From NCBI RefSeq assembly GCF_024734895.1, contig NZ_CP091430.1, positions 3,366,501-3,430,500 of the forward strand: a stretch of 64,000 nucleotides of DNA. Reading direction: 5' to 3'. Position 1 is the stretch's first letter, and every line of letters starts with the position of its first letter. The stretch is from Paenibacillus spongiae (lineage in GTDB: Bacteria; Bacillota; Bacilli; Paenibacillales; Paenibacillaceae). The position numbers and the translations under genes are program-made. Below are positions 1-8,166 of the stretch, one piece after another. A model generated the notes under the pieces. That model saw nothing but the letters and a program-made list of their open reading frames with translations. It was not told where the DNA came from and did not search any database.

Positions 1-1377
1 TTGATGACCGGGATCAATTTTATCGTCACAATTCTGAAAATGCGCGCACCCGGCATGAAGCTGATGAAGATGCCGATGTTCTCGTGGTCGGTGCTGTCGA
101 GCTGTATCGCGATCATCTTCTCATTCCCGATTCTGACGGCAACGCTTGCGCTGCTGTTCCTGGACCGTTATGCCGGCGCGCACTTCTTCACGCTGGATGG
201 CGGCGGCAATCCGATGATGTACATCAACCTGATCTGGATGTGGGGGCACCCCGAGGTGTATATTATCGTCCTGCCGGCCTTCGGTATATTCTCCGAGATC
301 GTTGCGACCTTCTCGAAGAAGAAGCTGTTCGGGTATAAATCGATGGTATATGCCATGATGATTATCAGTATCTTGTCCTTCCTTGTATGGGCGCATCACT
401 TCTTCACGATGGGATCGGGGGCCGACGTTAACGCCTTCTTCGCCTTGACGACGATGCTGATCGCGATTCCGACCGGCGTCAAGGTGTTCAACTGGCTGTT
501 TACGATGTTCCGGGGCAAGATAACGTTCGAATCGCCGATGTTGTGGACGATCGGATTCATTCCTTGCTTCATTGTCGGCGGCTTGACTGGCGTACTTCTG
601 TCCGTAGCGCCGGCAGACTTTCAATTTCATAACAGCTACTTCCTTGTCGCCCACTTCCACCAAGTTATTATTGGCGGCGTCGTATTCGGTTACTTCGCTG
701 GTCTATATTACTGGTGGCCGAAGCTATTCGGCTTCAAGCTGAACGAGCGTATCGGCAAATGGGCGTTCTGGTTCTGGAACATTGGATTCTATCTCTGCTT
801 CATGCCGCAATACGTACTTGGTCTGATGGGTATGACGCGCCGAGTCGTCTCTTACGGATGGGATAAGGGATGGTATGAAATGAATCTCGTTTCCACCATT
901 GGCGCCGTTCTGATGGGGATTGCGTTCCTGTTCCAAGTATGGCAGATCGCCCATGGGGTGAAGCATCGCAACGCCAATTTGGATACGACAGGCGATCCAT
1001 GGAACGGAAGAACGCTGGAATGGTCGATACCTTCGCCGGCGCCGCATTATAATTTTGCCGTGCTGCCGCAAGTAACCGACCAGGACGATTGGTGGGAGCG
1101 GAAGCTGCGGAAACAAGAAGGGCATGCGACGCCTGCGCCAGCGAAGCTGGAGCCGATTCATATGCCGAAAAATTCGGGCATCCCGATTATTATGTCGGCC
1201 TGCTGGTTTGTCGCCGGCTTCGGATTCGTGTTCCACTGGACACCGTTTATTATCGCGGGACTTGCAGGAGTAGCAATTAGCATGCTGGTGCATTCATTTA
1301 ACTATAAGACTGATTACTATATTCCGGTTGACGAAATCGTACGTACGGAAGCGAAGAAAGGCAGGGTGACGGGCTAA
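1..1377 (+). CDS. cyoB: Haem-copper quinol oxidase subunit I, 5'-truncated by the window
   Basis: This is the catalytic membrane subunit of a cytochrome bo3/aa3-type quinol oxidase, which reduces O2 to water and pumps protons. Only the C-terminal 458 residues are in the window; the reading frame is open at base 1, so the true start lies upstream. Visible signature residues are GHPEVY at about 82-87 (CuB His, proton-channel Glu, cross-linked Tyr), the HH pair at 132-133 (CuB ligands), a K-channel Lys near 161 in PTGVKVF, and the haem ligands H218 and H220 in [11 protein letters not shown]. Many hydrophobic segments follow. The stop overlaps the cyoC start by one base (TAATG), so translation is probably coupled. 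Whether the haem is a- or o-type cannot be read from sequence; Bacillus names the aa3 form qoxB. Confidence 0.93.
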   Translation: MMTGINFIVTILKMRAPGMKLMKMPMFSWSVLSSCIAIIFSFPILTATLALLFLDRYAGAHFFTLDGGGNPMMYINLIWMWGHPEVYIIVLPAFGIFSEIVATFSKKKLFGYKSMVYAMMIISILSFLVWAHHFFTMGSGADVNAFFALTTMLIAIPTGVKVFNWLFTMFRGKITFESPMLWTIGFIPCFIVGGLTGVLLSVAPADFQFHNSYFLVAHFHQVIIGGVVFGYFAGLYYWWPKLFGFKLNERIGKWAFWFWNIGFYLCFMPQYVLGLMGMTRRVVSYGWDKGWYEMNLVSTIGAVLMGIAFLFQVWQIAHGVKHRNANLDTTGDPWNGRTLEWSIPSPAPHYNFAVLPQVTDQDDWWERKLRKQEGHATPAPAKLEPIHMPKNSGIPIIMSACWFVAGFGFVFHWTPFIIAGLAGVAISMLVHSFNYKTDYYIPVDEIVRTEAKKGRVTG

Positions 1378-2003
1378 TGGCACATACCAAAGCATCCGGA
1401 CCGGCACATCAAGCCGATTTGCATTCGGAGCAGCATGACCATCATGATCTGGAAGAAATGCGCACCTTAGGTTTTTGGATTTACCTGATGACCGACGTTA
1501 TTATATTCGGCACATTCTTTGCGACGTTTATTGTTCTTCAGGGCAGTACGGCGGACGGGCCGCTGCCTGCGGATCTGTTTGATATCAATGGAATTATCGT
1601 TTCAACCTTCATATTGCTTACCAGCAGCTTTACATGCGGCTTGGCGCTGCTCGCGATGAACAAAGGCAGACTGAAGGCACTCATCGGCTGGCTTGCAGTG
1701 ACTGCCTTGTTGGGAGCGACCTTCATTGGACTCGAAATCAACGAGTTTGTTCATCTGATTCACGAAGGTGCCAATATTGGAACAAGCGCATATTGGTCGG
1801 CATTCTTTACGCTGGTCGGTACACATGGCTTGCACGTGCTTATTGGACTGGTATGGATGATCGGGCTGATGATTCAATTAGCGAAGCGGGGAATTACGCC
1901 GGTCACGAAACGTAAAGTGAACATTGTAAGCTTGTTCTGGCATTTCCTCGATGTCGTCTGGATCTTTGTTTTCACGATTGTTTATTTAATGGGGGTGAGT
2001 TAG
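1377..2003 (+). CDS. cyoC: Quinol oxidase subunit III
   Basis: The 208-residue membrane protein has a His-rich hydrophilic N-terminus (about residues 1-25) and five hydrophobic segments, the usual size and layout of subunit III of bo3/aa3 quinol oxidases. Subunit III stabilises the complex in the plasma membrane and carries no redox centre. The family-like stretches FWIYLMTDVIIFGTFF near the start and FWHFLDVVWIFVF near the end are visible. It starts in a one-base overlap with cyoB and ends directly before the cyoD start, as expected for the conserved cyoB-cyoC-cyoD order. Confidence 0.93.
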   Translation: MAHTKASGPAHQADLHSEQHDHHDLEEMRTLGFWIYLMTDVIIFGTFFATFIVLQGSTADGPLPADLFDINGIIVSTFILLTSSFTCGLALLAMNKGRLKALIGWLAVTALLGATFIGLEINEFVHLIHEGANIGTSAYWSAFFTLVGTHGLHVLIGLVWMIGLMIQLAKRGITPVTKRKVNIVSLFWHFLDVVWIFVFTIVYLMGVS

Positions 2004-2330
2004 ATGGCACATACGGATTCGACGCATTCGCATGAAGAATCGCATGGCTCGCTCAAATCGTATACGATCGGCTTCTTGTGTTCAATCGTGCTGACCGTTA
2101 TTCCGATCCTGATCATCAAGAACGAATGGCTGGAGGGAACGGCAAGCGGAGTTGCGCTGATGATCGCCGCCGTCCTGCAGTTTATCGTGCAATTGCTCTT
2201 CTTCATGCATCTGCGCGAAGAGAAGAAGCCGCGATATAATCTGATATCTCTTATCTTTGGATTAATCATTCTGCTTGTTATCGTGGCCGGTTCGATGTGG
2301 ATCATGATGTACAACATGGTGGCCCACTAA
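2004..2330 (+). CDS. cyoD: Quinol oxidase subunit IV
   Basis: This 108-residue protein has a short His-rich N-terminus and three hydrophobic segments, matching subunit IV of bo3/aa3 quinol oxidases, a small assembly and stability subunit. FMHLREEKKPRYNL sits between the second and third segments, as in the family. Its ATG follows the cyoC stop with no gap, and its ribosome site (GGGGGTGAG) lies inside the cyoC 3' end. It is the last gene of the operon, since a strong hairpin follows it. Confidence 0.92.
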   Translation: MAHTDSTHSHEESHGSLKSYTIGFLCSIVLTVIPILIIKNEWLEGTASGVALMIAAVLQFIVQLLFFMHLREEKKPRYNLISLIFGLIILLVIVAGSMWIMMYNMVAH

Positions 2331-2343
2331 GTATATAGGAAAA

Positions 2344-2380
2344 AGAACAACCGCGGAGTATGATACTCCGCGGTTGTTCT
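2344..2380. terminator. Hairpin terminator between cyoD and the mocR-like gene
   Basis: A perfect 17-bp inverted repeat (2344-2360 with 2364-2380) encloses a 3-nt loop. It lies between two convergent genes and could stop transcription from both sides. The U-tract is weak on both strands. Confidence 0.75.
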
Positions 2381-2456
2381 CATATATATATAACTTCGTA
2401 CCGAGCGCAGCTCCCGGTTCGCGATGCTGCGCTACATGATGGCGGTGGGTAAGCTG

Positions 2457-3908
2457 CTAAAGAGCAGGCTTTTCACCAATTAACTCACGCAGCGCTTCCG
2501 CAAATTTTGCGATTCCGGGACCTATTTCCTCGGCTTTCGCCCGGGCATAGGTAAATCGAATGTAACCGGAATCCGAGCCGTAGACGCTCCCGGGAACGAA
2601 CACAACGCCTCTGCGAATGGCCTCCTCCAGCAGCTTGCCGTCATGCACCTCGGGGATTAGCTTGCACCATAGATGCAATCCGCCTTGAGGGATGGAGAAC
2701 GTGACCAGATCCGGGAGCTCCTTCTGCAGCGCTTCGATCAGCAGGTCCCGCTTGAATTGGAGCTGCATGCGCAGCCGTTCCAGGTGAGGAACGAAGTGAT
2801 TCGAATTTAAGAACTGCGCGGCCACCTGCTGAGGAATAACGCTAAGTCCGAAGTCCATCTGCTGTCTGGCATCCGCAAGTCTCTCCACAATGGAATTCGG
2901 AGCGACCATCCATCCGATCCGCATGCCGGAAGCGGCGATCTTGGAGAAAGAGCCGATATATAGGATGGAGCCGATCATGTCCATCGATTTCAGCGGAGAG
3001 GGCGGTACCCCGTCATAAGCGGTCAGGCTGAATGGATCATCCTCCACGATGGGCAGCCTCAATTCGCTGGCTAAGTCGAGCAGCTGCTTGCGACGCTCGG
3101 CATCGAACACCATACCTGTTGGATTCTGAAAATTCGGGTTCATAAACACCATCTTAATGCGATGCTTCTTATATAAGGCGCGAATGTCTTCCGGCCGGAT
3201 CCCCGAGCTGTCAACCGGAAGCCGGAACAACCGGAGACCGGCCGATTGAAACATGGGCAGCGAATAGCAATAAGAAGGATCTTCAATCGCAACGGCATCG
3301 CCCGGAGACAATAAGCATTGGGTGATCAAATATAATGACTGCTGAGAACCGGATGTGATCAGAATCGACGATTCGGTCGTATGGATGCCGCGATGCCGCT
3401 CAAGATACGAGACCAACGCTTGTCTAAGCGGTACGTAGCCTTGCGGATTGTCGTAGCCCAAATAGGACGTATATTTATGCTCGCTCATTAGCTTGGTGAT
3501 CTCATCATTGGGAGCCAAGTCGGCCGACAGCTCTCCGCTTGCGAAATCAATTAAGGAAGGATGCTGATGCAGCGCTTCCCGAATTCTTCGCATAAAGGGC
3601 GGGTTCGGCAGGAAGCTGCCGCCTTCGGCATACCGGCTCCAGTTCGGCGTGTGCTTGGGCGTAGCTCCCCATTTGGTTTTGCTTACGCGGGTTCCGCTGC
3701 CCGTACGGCTTTCAATAATGCCCATCGAACGTAGCTCTGCGAATGCCAAAATGACGGTGCTCCGGTTTACCCCCAATTGATCGGCTAACTTCCTTTCGGA
3801 TGGAAGCAGGCTGCCGGGCGGATATTCGCCGTACGATATTCGCTGCTCCAGGTGGTCGGCGATTTGTTGATAGAGAGGCTTCTTGCTTTGACGATCAGGT
3901 ATCCACAT
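2457..3908 (-). CDS. MocR-family (GntR HTH plus aminotransferase-like) transcriptional regulator
   Basis: The 483-residue protein fuses a GntR-type winged helix (about residues 10-75, with LPSERKLADQLGVNRSTV) to a fold-type I aminotransferase domain (about 110-475). SFSK at 320-323 supplies the PLP-binding Lys, and the NPNFQNPTG motif is present. MocR proteins such as PdxR and GabR use PLP or an amine as co-effector and usually control a neighbouring gene. The start at 3908 was chosen because GGGAAG lies just upstream and the HTH begins there; an upstream ATG at 3995 would add 29 unlikely residues. The gene is divergent from the nitrilase, with direct repeats between them, so the nitrilase is the first candidate target. 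Confidence 0.9.
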   Translation of the reverse strand: MWIPDRQSKKPLYQQIADHLEQRISYGEYPPGSLLPSERKLADQLGVNRSTVILAFAELRSMGIIESRTGSGTRVSKTKWGATPKHTPNWSRYAEGGSFLPNPPFMRRIREALHQHPSLIDFASGELSADLAPNDEITKLMSEHKYTSYLGYDNPQGYVPLRQALVSYLERHRGIHTTESSILITSGSQQSLYLITQCLLSPGDAVAIEDPSYCYSLPMFQSAGLRLFRLPVDSSGIRPEDIRALYKKHRIKMVFMNPNFQNPTGMVFDAERRKQLLDLASELRLPIVEDDPFSLTAYDGVPPSPLKSMDMIGSILYIGSFSKIAASGMRIGWMVAPNSIVERLADARQQMDFGLSVIPQQVAAQFLNSNHFVPHLERLRMQLQFKRDLLIEALQKELPDLVTFSIPQGGLHLWCKLIPEVHDGKLLEEAIRRGVVFVPGSVYGSDSGYIRFTYARAKAEEIGPGIAKFAEALRELIGEKPAL

Positions 3909-4032
3909 CTTATCACTTCCCTTGATATGCAAATAAAACAATTCTGTGATTTTTATCATACCACTGATTTTCAGAAATAGACGCACGTTATTCATCCTAA
4001 CCGTGACAAATGTTTATCCATTCATTGAACAT

Positions 4033-4098
4033 GGATGGTACGCAGCGAATGCCAAGTGGATGGTAAGTGGATGGTTGAATTCAACCGGGTTTGGATGG
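4033..4098. promoter_or_regulatory. Candidate MocR operator: four GGATGG direct repeats and a palindrome
   Basis: GGATGG occurs at 4033, 4058, 4069 and 4093, with two of the copies embedded in adjacent AGTGGATGGT units 11 bp apart. A perfect 14-bp palindrome (GGTTGAATTCAACC, 4073-4086) overlaps the array. MocR regulators commonly bind direct repeats between divergent genes. The rest of the 3909-4232 spacer shows nothing else clear. Function is inferred. Confidence 0.45.
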
Positions 4099-4232
4099 TT
4101 TATTTTTGAATGCATTCTTTTATCATAGTGATTAAGTCGGAATTGATATTTGGAAGTGAGCGCGATGACAAGTACGGAGCATAGCCGGAGTAATCATTGT
4201 CAACGAGCAAATAAGTTTATGGGGGTGGAGGA

Positions 4233-5183
4233 ATGAAGAAGCGGGAAGTGAAAGTGGCTGTCGTACAGTCTGCACCTATTCTGTTCGATAAGCAATCCGC
4301 CATGGACAAGATTGACAGCATGTCACGGGAAGCGGCTGGACAAGGGGCCGAGTTGATTGTTTTTCCTGAAGTGTTCCTGCCAGGATATCCGCGGGGGCTG
4401 AGCTTCGGCGCACGTGTCGGAAGCCGTACGGCTGACGGTAGAAGGGATTGGGAACGCTATTGGGAAAGCGCCATTAACATACCTGGCGACGAAACCGTTA
4501 TATTTGGCGAGCTGGCCAAAGAACTCGGGATCTATCTCGTTATCGGAGTGGTAGAGCGCGATCAGGAATTCAGTACGGGGACTTTATTCAATTCGATGGT
4601 GTACATCGGGCCGGACGGGAACCTGCTGGGCAAGCACCGCAAGCTTGTGCCTACAGGTTCGGAACGCCTCTTATGGGGACAAGGAGACGGCAGCACGCTT
4701 ACCGTAATCGATACGCCGCTGGGCAGGATCGGCGGTTTGATCTGTTGGGAGAATTATATGCCGCTGGCTCGAACCGCCATGTATGCGCAAGGCATTGACA
4801 TCTATATTGCTCCGACTGCAGATGCCCGCGATACGTGGCAGTCCACGATCCGTCACATCGGTTGCGAAGGGCGCTGCTATGTGATTTCTTGCAATCAGTA
4901 TGCAACCAAGGACTCCTATCCTGCTGATTTGGCCTGTTATGACGACATCAAGGAGGATGCCGATATTCTAAGCAGAGGCGGTAGCGCCATTGTAGGTCCG
5001 CTTGGCGACTATGTCGTTGAACCGCTCTATAATGAAGAAGGCATTCTGATCGCGACGCTCGATCTCGCCCAGGTCGTACAGAGCCGATTTGACTTTGATG
5101 CGGTTGGCCATTACAGCCGTCCGGACGTCTTTCAACTGGTCGTTAACGATCAGAAGCAAGACATCGTTCGTAGAAAGTCATGA
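4233..5183 (+). CDS. Nitrilase (carbon-nitrogen hydrolase superfamily)
   Basis: The 316-residue enzyme probably hydrolyses an organic nitrile to the carboxylic acid and ammonia in the cytosol. The catalytic triad of the superfamily is visible: E46 in IVFPEVFLPGYPRG, K137 in GKHRKLVPTGSER and C171 in GGLICWENYMPLAR. Length and these motifs fit the true nitrilase branch rather than amidases or beta-ureidopropionases, but the substrate cannot be read from sequence. The ATG has a strong GGGGGTGGAGG site. It stands alone, is divergent from the MocR regulator, and is followed by a terminator. Confidence 0.92.
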   Translation: MKKREVKVAVVQSAPILFDKQSAMDKIDSMSREAAGQGAELIVFPEVFLPGYPRGLSFGARVGSRTADGRRDWERYWESAINIPGDETVIFGELAKELGIYLVIGVVERDQEFSTGTLFNSMVYIGPDGNLLGKHRKLVPTGSERLLWGQGDGSTLTVIDTPLGRIGGLICWENYMPLARTAMYAQGIDIYIAPTADARDTWQSTIRHIGCEGRCYVISCNQYATKDSYPADLACYDDIKEDADILSRGGSAIVGPLGDYVVEPLYNEEGILIATLDLAQVVQSRFDFDAVGHYSRPDVFQLVVNDQKQDIVRRKS

Positions 5184-5247
5184 TACGCACAACATGATCG
5201 CCTAACATAAATGTAAACGTCGAAGAACAACTTGCTGATTGAACACT

Positions 5248-5274
5248 ACACTTCCTTTCGAGGAAGTGTTTTAT
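5248..5274 (+). terminator. Rho-independent terminator after the nitrilase gene
   Basis: A perfect 9-bp stem (5248-5256 with 5261-5269) is closed by a TTCG tetraloop and followed by TTTTA. Confidence 0.8.
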
Positions 5275-5278
5275 TGGA

Positions 5279-5518
5279 AGAAGCTGCAATGAGGATGTCA
5301 AAGATCATGCCCCCTTAATCTGGGAATATGAAGAGATGATGCATGTCTGGCCCATATTCCCCGTGCCTGAGTCTGAAGAGGGTATCAGTCGAATACAAAA
5401 AATGATTGTCTTGGATAAACACCACATTGAAATGCTCTGTTATGCAGGGAGAGTAAAACCCGGCTACACAGGCATCAAAATCATCAAGAAACGACCAACC
5501 AACTTAATGTCGAATTGA
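5279..5518 (+). pseudogene. 3' remnant of an alpha/beta-hydrolase (esterase) gene
   Basis: The open frame ending at 5518 has no plausible start. It encodes LIWEYEEMMHVWPIF and PVPES followed by an unrelated-looking tail. This resembles the C-terminus of HSL-type esterases, where a His in a GMxHVWPLF-like motif is the catalytic His and PEA...I follows. No serine nucleophile region is present upstream, where the nitrilase terminator sits. I read it as a 3' fragment left after deletion. The last 30 residues do not look like the family and may be read-through. Confidence 0.5.
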
Positions 5519-5551
5519 TCGCTTCTTGATTAAATTTTTAGTTGGTTTTTG

Positions 5552-5859
5552 GGCTCAAAACCGAAATCAGTGCTTGACGAAACAAAAGGAAAATGAAGCT
5601 ACAAGCGAAAGCATACTCGCATGAAGAATATGCGGACACCAGAGACCTTATTTGCTTCGATTCTCTGCTTTTTGCAGTACTTGCGGACATGGAGGACCTT
5701 ATTTGGCTTCAACTGTCAGGTGTAGGGTCCGTTTCACCTCTATAACGGATTCTGTGTCCATTAGAATCCAGTTTGGACTTTAATCATTGTAAATAGCGGC
5801 TTCTAGGTCCGTTGGGGTCAAGCCTGAACCCGTCAAGCACTGATTTTGAAGGTTGAGCC
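5552..5859. repeat. Foldback element with terminal inverted repeats and internal GCGGACA repeats
   Basis: An imperfect inverted repeat of about 28 bp bounds this 308-bp intergenic block (5552-5579 against 5831-5859). A perfect 14-bp core and a 7-bp outer part match exactly. Inside, two units with TGCGGACA followed by GACCTTATTTG start at about 5631 and 5682, roughly 50 bp apart. Related units in inverted orientation (GGTCCGTT) follow. No gene is visible. A relative of the internal unit recurs at 32.6-32.85 kb. It could be a MITE-like element or a long RNA hairpin. Confidence 0.6.
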
Positions 5860-5877
5860 GATTTTTGTACGGATAAA

Positions 5878-6618
5878 TTAACGAACTCCACTGAAAAGTC
5901 CAGCCATCGTGAAAGGGGCATTTTGGTCGATTAAGAATGCAACAAGAGTTGCAGTTTCAGTCACCTGAAACGGAGGCAGCTGGGAATTCGAATCCGTTAT
6001 TGCATCACCTTTGATAAGGCTATGCTCACCTACTTGAACTGCTCCTTCCATAATATAAACCCAAGGAGTCAGGCCCTGCAATGAAGGCACTTCAATAGTG
6101 TCACCAGATTGTGGATGAGCATCGTATATATAAATTTGTTGGTAAATGGTTAAAGGGGCGTTACTTTCTTCGGGCCCTCCAATCAATTTCCATTCACTGT
6201 TTCTAAAGTCTAGAGGTCGATCGTAAAATTGTACGCGTGGGGGAAGATCTTTTTCTCTAGGACGAATGAATATCTGAAGCATTTCAACTTTTTTTTCGGG
6301 AACCGCTTCTTCGTGATAAAAACTGCTACCCGCGTTCATCATCATCAAACGATTAGGTGAAATTACTACTTCTTGTCCCGTTGAATCCCTGTGTACCATT
6401 TCGCCTTTCCACATATAGCTCAATATTTCATCATTACGATGCAAGTGCATAGAAACCAAAGCCCCAACCCCTAAATTGGCATGATCAATTCTGCTGAGGG
6501 ATCCAAAAGCAGAATCATCGAGGGGCTTATGATGAATTTGACCTGGTCTAATCATACGAAGCTTAAACGTACCACCGCCCATAATAGGTGTATTTGAAGA
6601 TTTTAAAATTTGTATCAT
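5878..6618 (-). CDS. Pirin-family bicupin protein
   Basis: This 246-residue protein has two cupin halves (about 10-125 and 140-240). The first carries the metal-site pattern MHLHRNDEILSYMWKGEMVHRDS, with His at 58, 60 and 76, as in pirins and YhhW-type quercetinases. Bacterial pirins include quercetin dioxygenases and redox-linked regulators; the actual role here is unknown. Codon use is AT-rich compared with neighbours on both sides. It lies next to a broken copy of an isochorismatase-like gene and near an HxlR regulator, a combination that suggests response to quinones or aromatics, which is inference. The start at 6618 is not supported by a strong ribosome site. Confidence 0.85.
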   Translation of the reverse strand: MIQILKSSNTPIMGGGTFKLRMIRPGQIHHKPLDDSAFGSLSRIDHANLGVGALVSMHLHRNDEILSYMWKGEMVHRDSTGQEVVISPNRLMMMNAGSSFYHEEAVPEKKVEMLQIFIRPREKDLPPRVQFYDRPLDFRNSEWKLIGGPEESNAPLTIYQQIYIYDAHPQSGDTIEVPSLQGLTPWVYIMEGAVQVGEHSLIKGDAITDSNSQLPPFQVTETATLVAFLIDQNAPFTMAGLFSGVR

Positions 6619-6698
6619 ACAGGTTCACATCCCATTCTGATTTGATACCATACTATATATTGATTTTTTGATGATCTATATATACGAGCACCTTTATT

Positions 6699-7032
6699 TC
6701 ATATCTTTATTTTATAGTTGTGCAGGTCCATGAGAACACTGTACTCAGGGAAGTGCTCAGCATAAGTTTGAGCGAGAGCTTGACCAGTAGGCAAAGACCA
6801 GTCACGCTGCAGTTCGGCAGAAAGCGAAACCCAAGTCGTGAGCTTTACACCCGCTTGGCTCATTCTGAGCATAGCGGCCTGTTCAATAAGAGCGTTCCAA
6901 GTACCGGAAGCATCAAGAACGCCGTAAACATCATAACCGTCAGCCGTAGCGGCAATAGCTGGAAAAGTAAGACAGACGTCAGTTGAGATCCCCGCCATAA
7001 GCACGGTCAAAAAATTTATGAGATTGAGACAT
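6699..7032 (-). pseudogene. Internally deleted second copy of the isochorismatase-like hydrolase gene
   Basis: The block repeats the intact gene at 8167-8793 almost exactly, with about nine differences over some 280 bp of the 3' half. The first 11 codons and the AGGAGG ribosome site are also kept. A 302-bp segment, equivalent to 8460-8761, is missing at the join near 7000/7001. Because 302 is not a multiple of three, the normal ATG at 7032 runs into a stop after 17 codons, while the downstream half (catalytic Cys, DASGTWN) is in another frame. The lost part includes the Asp nucleophile-partner region. The copy is therefore non-functional and probably recent. Confidence 0.9.
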
Positions 7033-7113
7033 TGTAAGATACCTCCTATAGTTTTGTTAGTTGCTTTATTTATCTTACGACGTTTATTATGAATCAAGTA
7101 AGACAAAATAAAA

Positions 7114-7153
7114 AGTAGGTACATTTAATAATCCAGGTAAACGATATGTTACC
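7114..7153. promoter_or_regulatory. Candidate HxlR operator, copy 1
   Basis: AGTAGGTACATTT (7114-7126) and a 21-bp block (7133-7153) bounded by CCAGGT and GTTACC are repeated with the same spacing upstream of the intact hydrolase gene at 8.87-8.91 kb. The inner GGTAA-N8-TTACC is an inverted repeat. It lies 20-60 bp before the HxlR gene, so autoregulation is plausible. Confidence 0.5.
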
Positions 7154-7173
7154 GTAAACTTGAGAGGTATATA

Positions 7174-7860
7174 ATGACTTCTGATGTAGATACAAAATTT
7201 TGTGAAGCAATGATTGCCTTAGACGTAATAGTTGGTAAGTGGAAACCGATTATTTTACATCAATTAATTCAAAAAGGAACGCAAAGATTCAGTAACTTTC
7301 AAAAATTAATTCCTGATATTAATAAACGCACTCTGTCTATAAAACTTCATGAGTTAGAAGAGCAAGAGCTTGTAGAAAAGGCAATTTATGCGGAAGTCCC
7401 ACCTAGGGTGGAATATTCAATTACCGAATATGGACGTACATTAGAATCTATACTTCAAGATATGCATAATTGGGGGGAGTCCCACTTAGTATACTTAATT
7501 CAGAATAACGTTAGTTCCGATCTACCTGATTCTTATACAAAATGGTGCAGTGCTCTAACGGCTGTAGAAACAATTGTAGGAAAATGGAAACCTGTTATTT
7601 TATTCTATCTATTAAAGCTAGGAACCAAACGATTTGGTGAAATACAAAAGCTCATACCAAATATTTCAAAGAGAATACTTACTCTTCATTTGCGCGAGCT
7701 TGAAGAAATGGGTGTTATCGGGCGTACGGTGTATGAAGTCGTACCTCCGAAAGTGGAATACTTTATCACTGATTACGGACGAACATTGGAGCCAATTTTA
7801 GAAAAAATGCACGATTGGGGGGAGAAGCATCGAAACCATAGGATCCAAGTGCGAAAGTAA
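7174..7860 (+). CDS. Tandem double-domain HxlR-family transcriptional regulator
   Basis: The 228-residue protein contains two complete HxlR winged-helix domains, about residues 8-112 and 122-224. Both repeat the pattern VGKWKP.I, then a KRxL...HLRELEE-type helix, then a P(R/K)VEY-I(T)-YGRTLE wing. HxlR proteins are normally about 110-residue homodimers, so this looks like a covalent dimer. Each domain has a Cys shortly before VGKWKP (KFCEA and KWCSA), at the position used for thiol sensing in YodB/QsrR-type members; sensing here is inferred. Coding sequence is strikingly AT-rich. It is preceded by GAGAGG and lies between two copies of the isochorismatase-like gene. Confidence 0.9.
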   Translation: MTSDVDTKFCEAMIALDVIVGKWKPIILHQLIQKGTQRFSNFQKLIPDINKRTLSIKLHELEEQELVEKAIYAEVPPRVEYSITEYGRTLESILQDMHNWGESHLVYLIQNNVSSDLPDSYTKWCSALTAVETIVGKWKPVILFYLLKLGTKRFGEIQKLIPNISKRILTLHLRELEEMGVIGRTVYEVVPPKVEYFITDYGRTLEPILEKMHDWGEKHRNHRIQVRK

Positions 7861-8076
7861 TCGTTACGGTTGGTTCTCAGGTCAAGCTTGATTTTTGCAA
7901 AAAGATAGGGCGGATGTTGCTGCCTGAATAGCATCGCAGCAGAAGACAGATGGGTTGTGATCGGCAACTATTTACTTCACATTACGAAGAGTTATCTTTA
8001 TCACTTTAACATTTGATGGTTCATCGTCATGGAGCTTTGACCTTTATACATCCCAATACAGTAATAACTGCAAAAA

Positions 8077-8136
8077 CACCTCCAAGATTATGTCCATATC
8101 AACGATATGGTCAACCTGTCTTGAAGGTGATTTTTG
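8077..8136. terminator. Terminator between the convergent HxlR and hydrolase genes
   Basis: Outer arms of 11 bp (8077-8087 with 8119-8129, one mismatch) enclose a small inner hairpin and are followed by ATTTTTG on the plus strand. The remainder of the 7861-8166 spacer shows no gene. Confidence 0.55.
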
Positions 8137-8166
8137 TTTATGTTGGTAAGTCCTTGAAATTAAAAC

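Noticed and set aside
121..663. Long minus-strand frame inside cyoB
   Set aside because: It is a shadow of the strongly conserved cyoB coding sequence. Many similar antisense frames in the window were excluded for the same reason.
5521..5880. CRISPR array
   Set aside because: The repeat units are degenerate, bounded by inverted repeats, and lack uniform spacers and cas genes.
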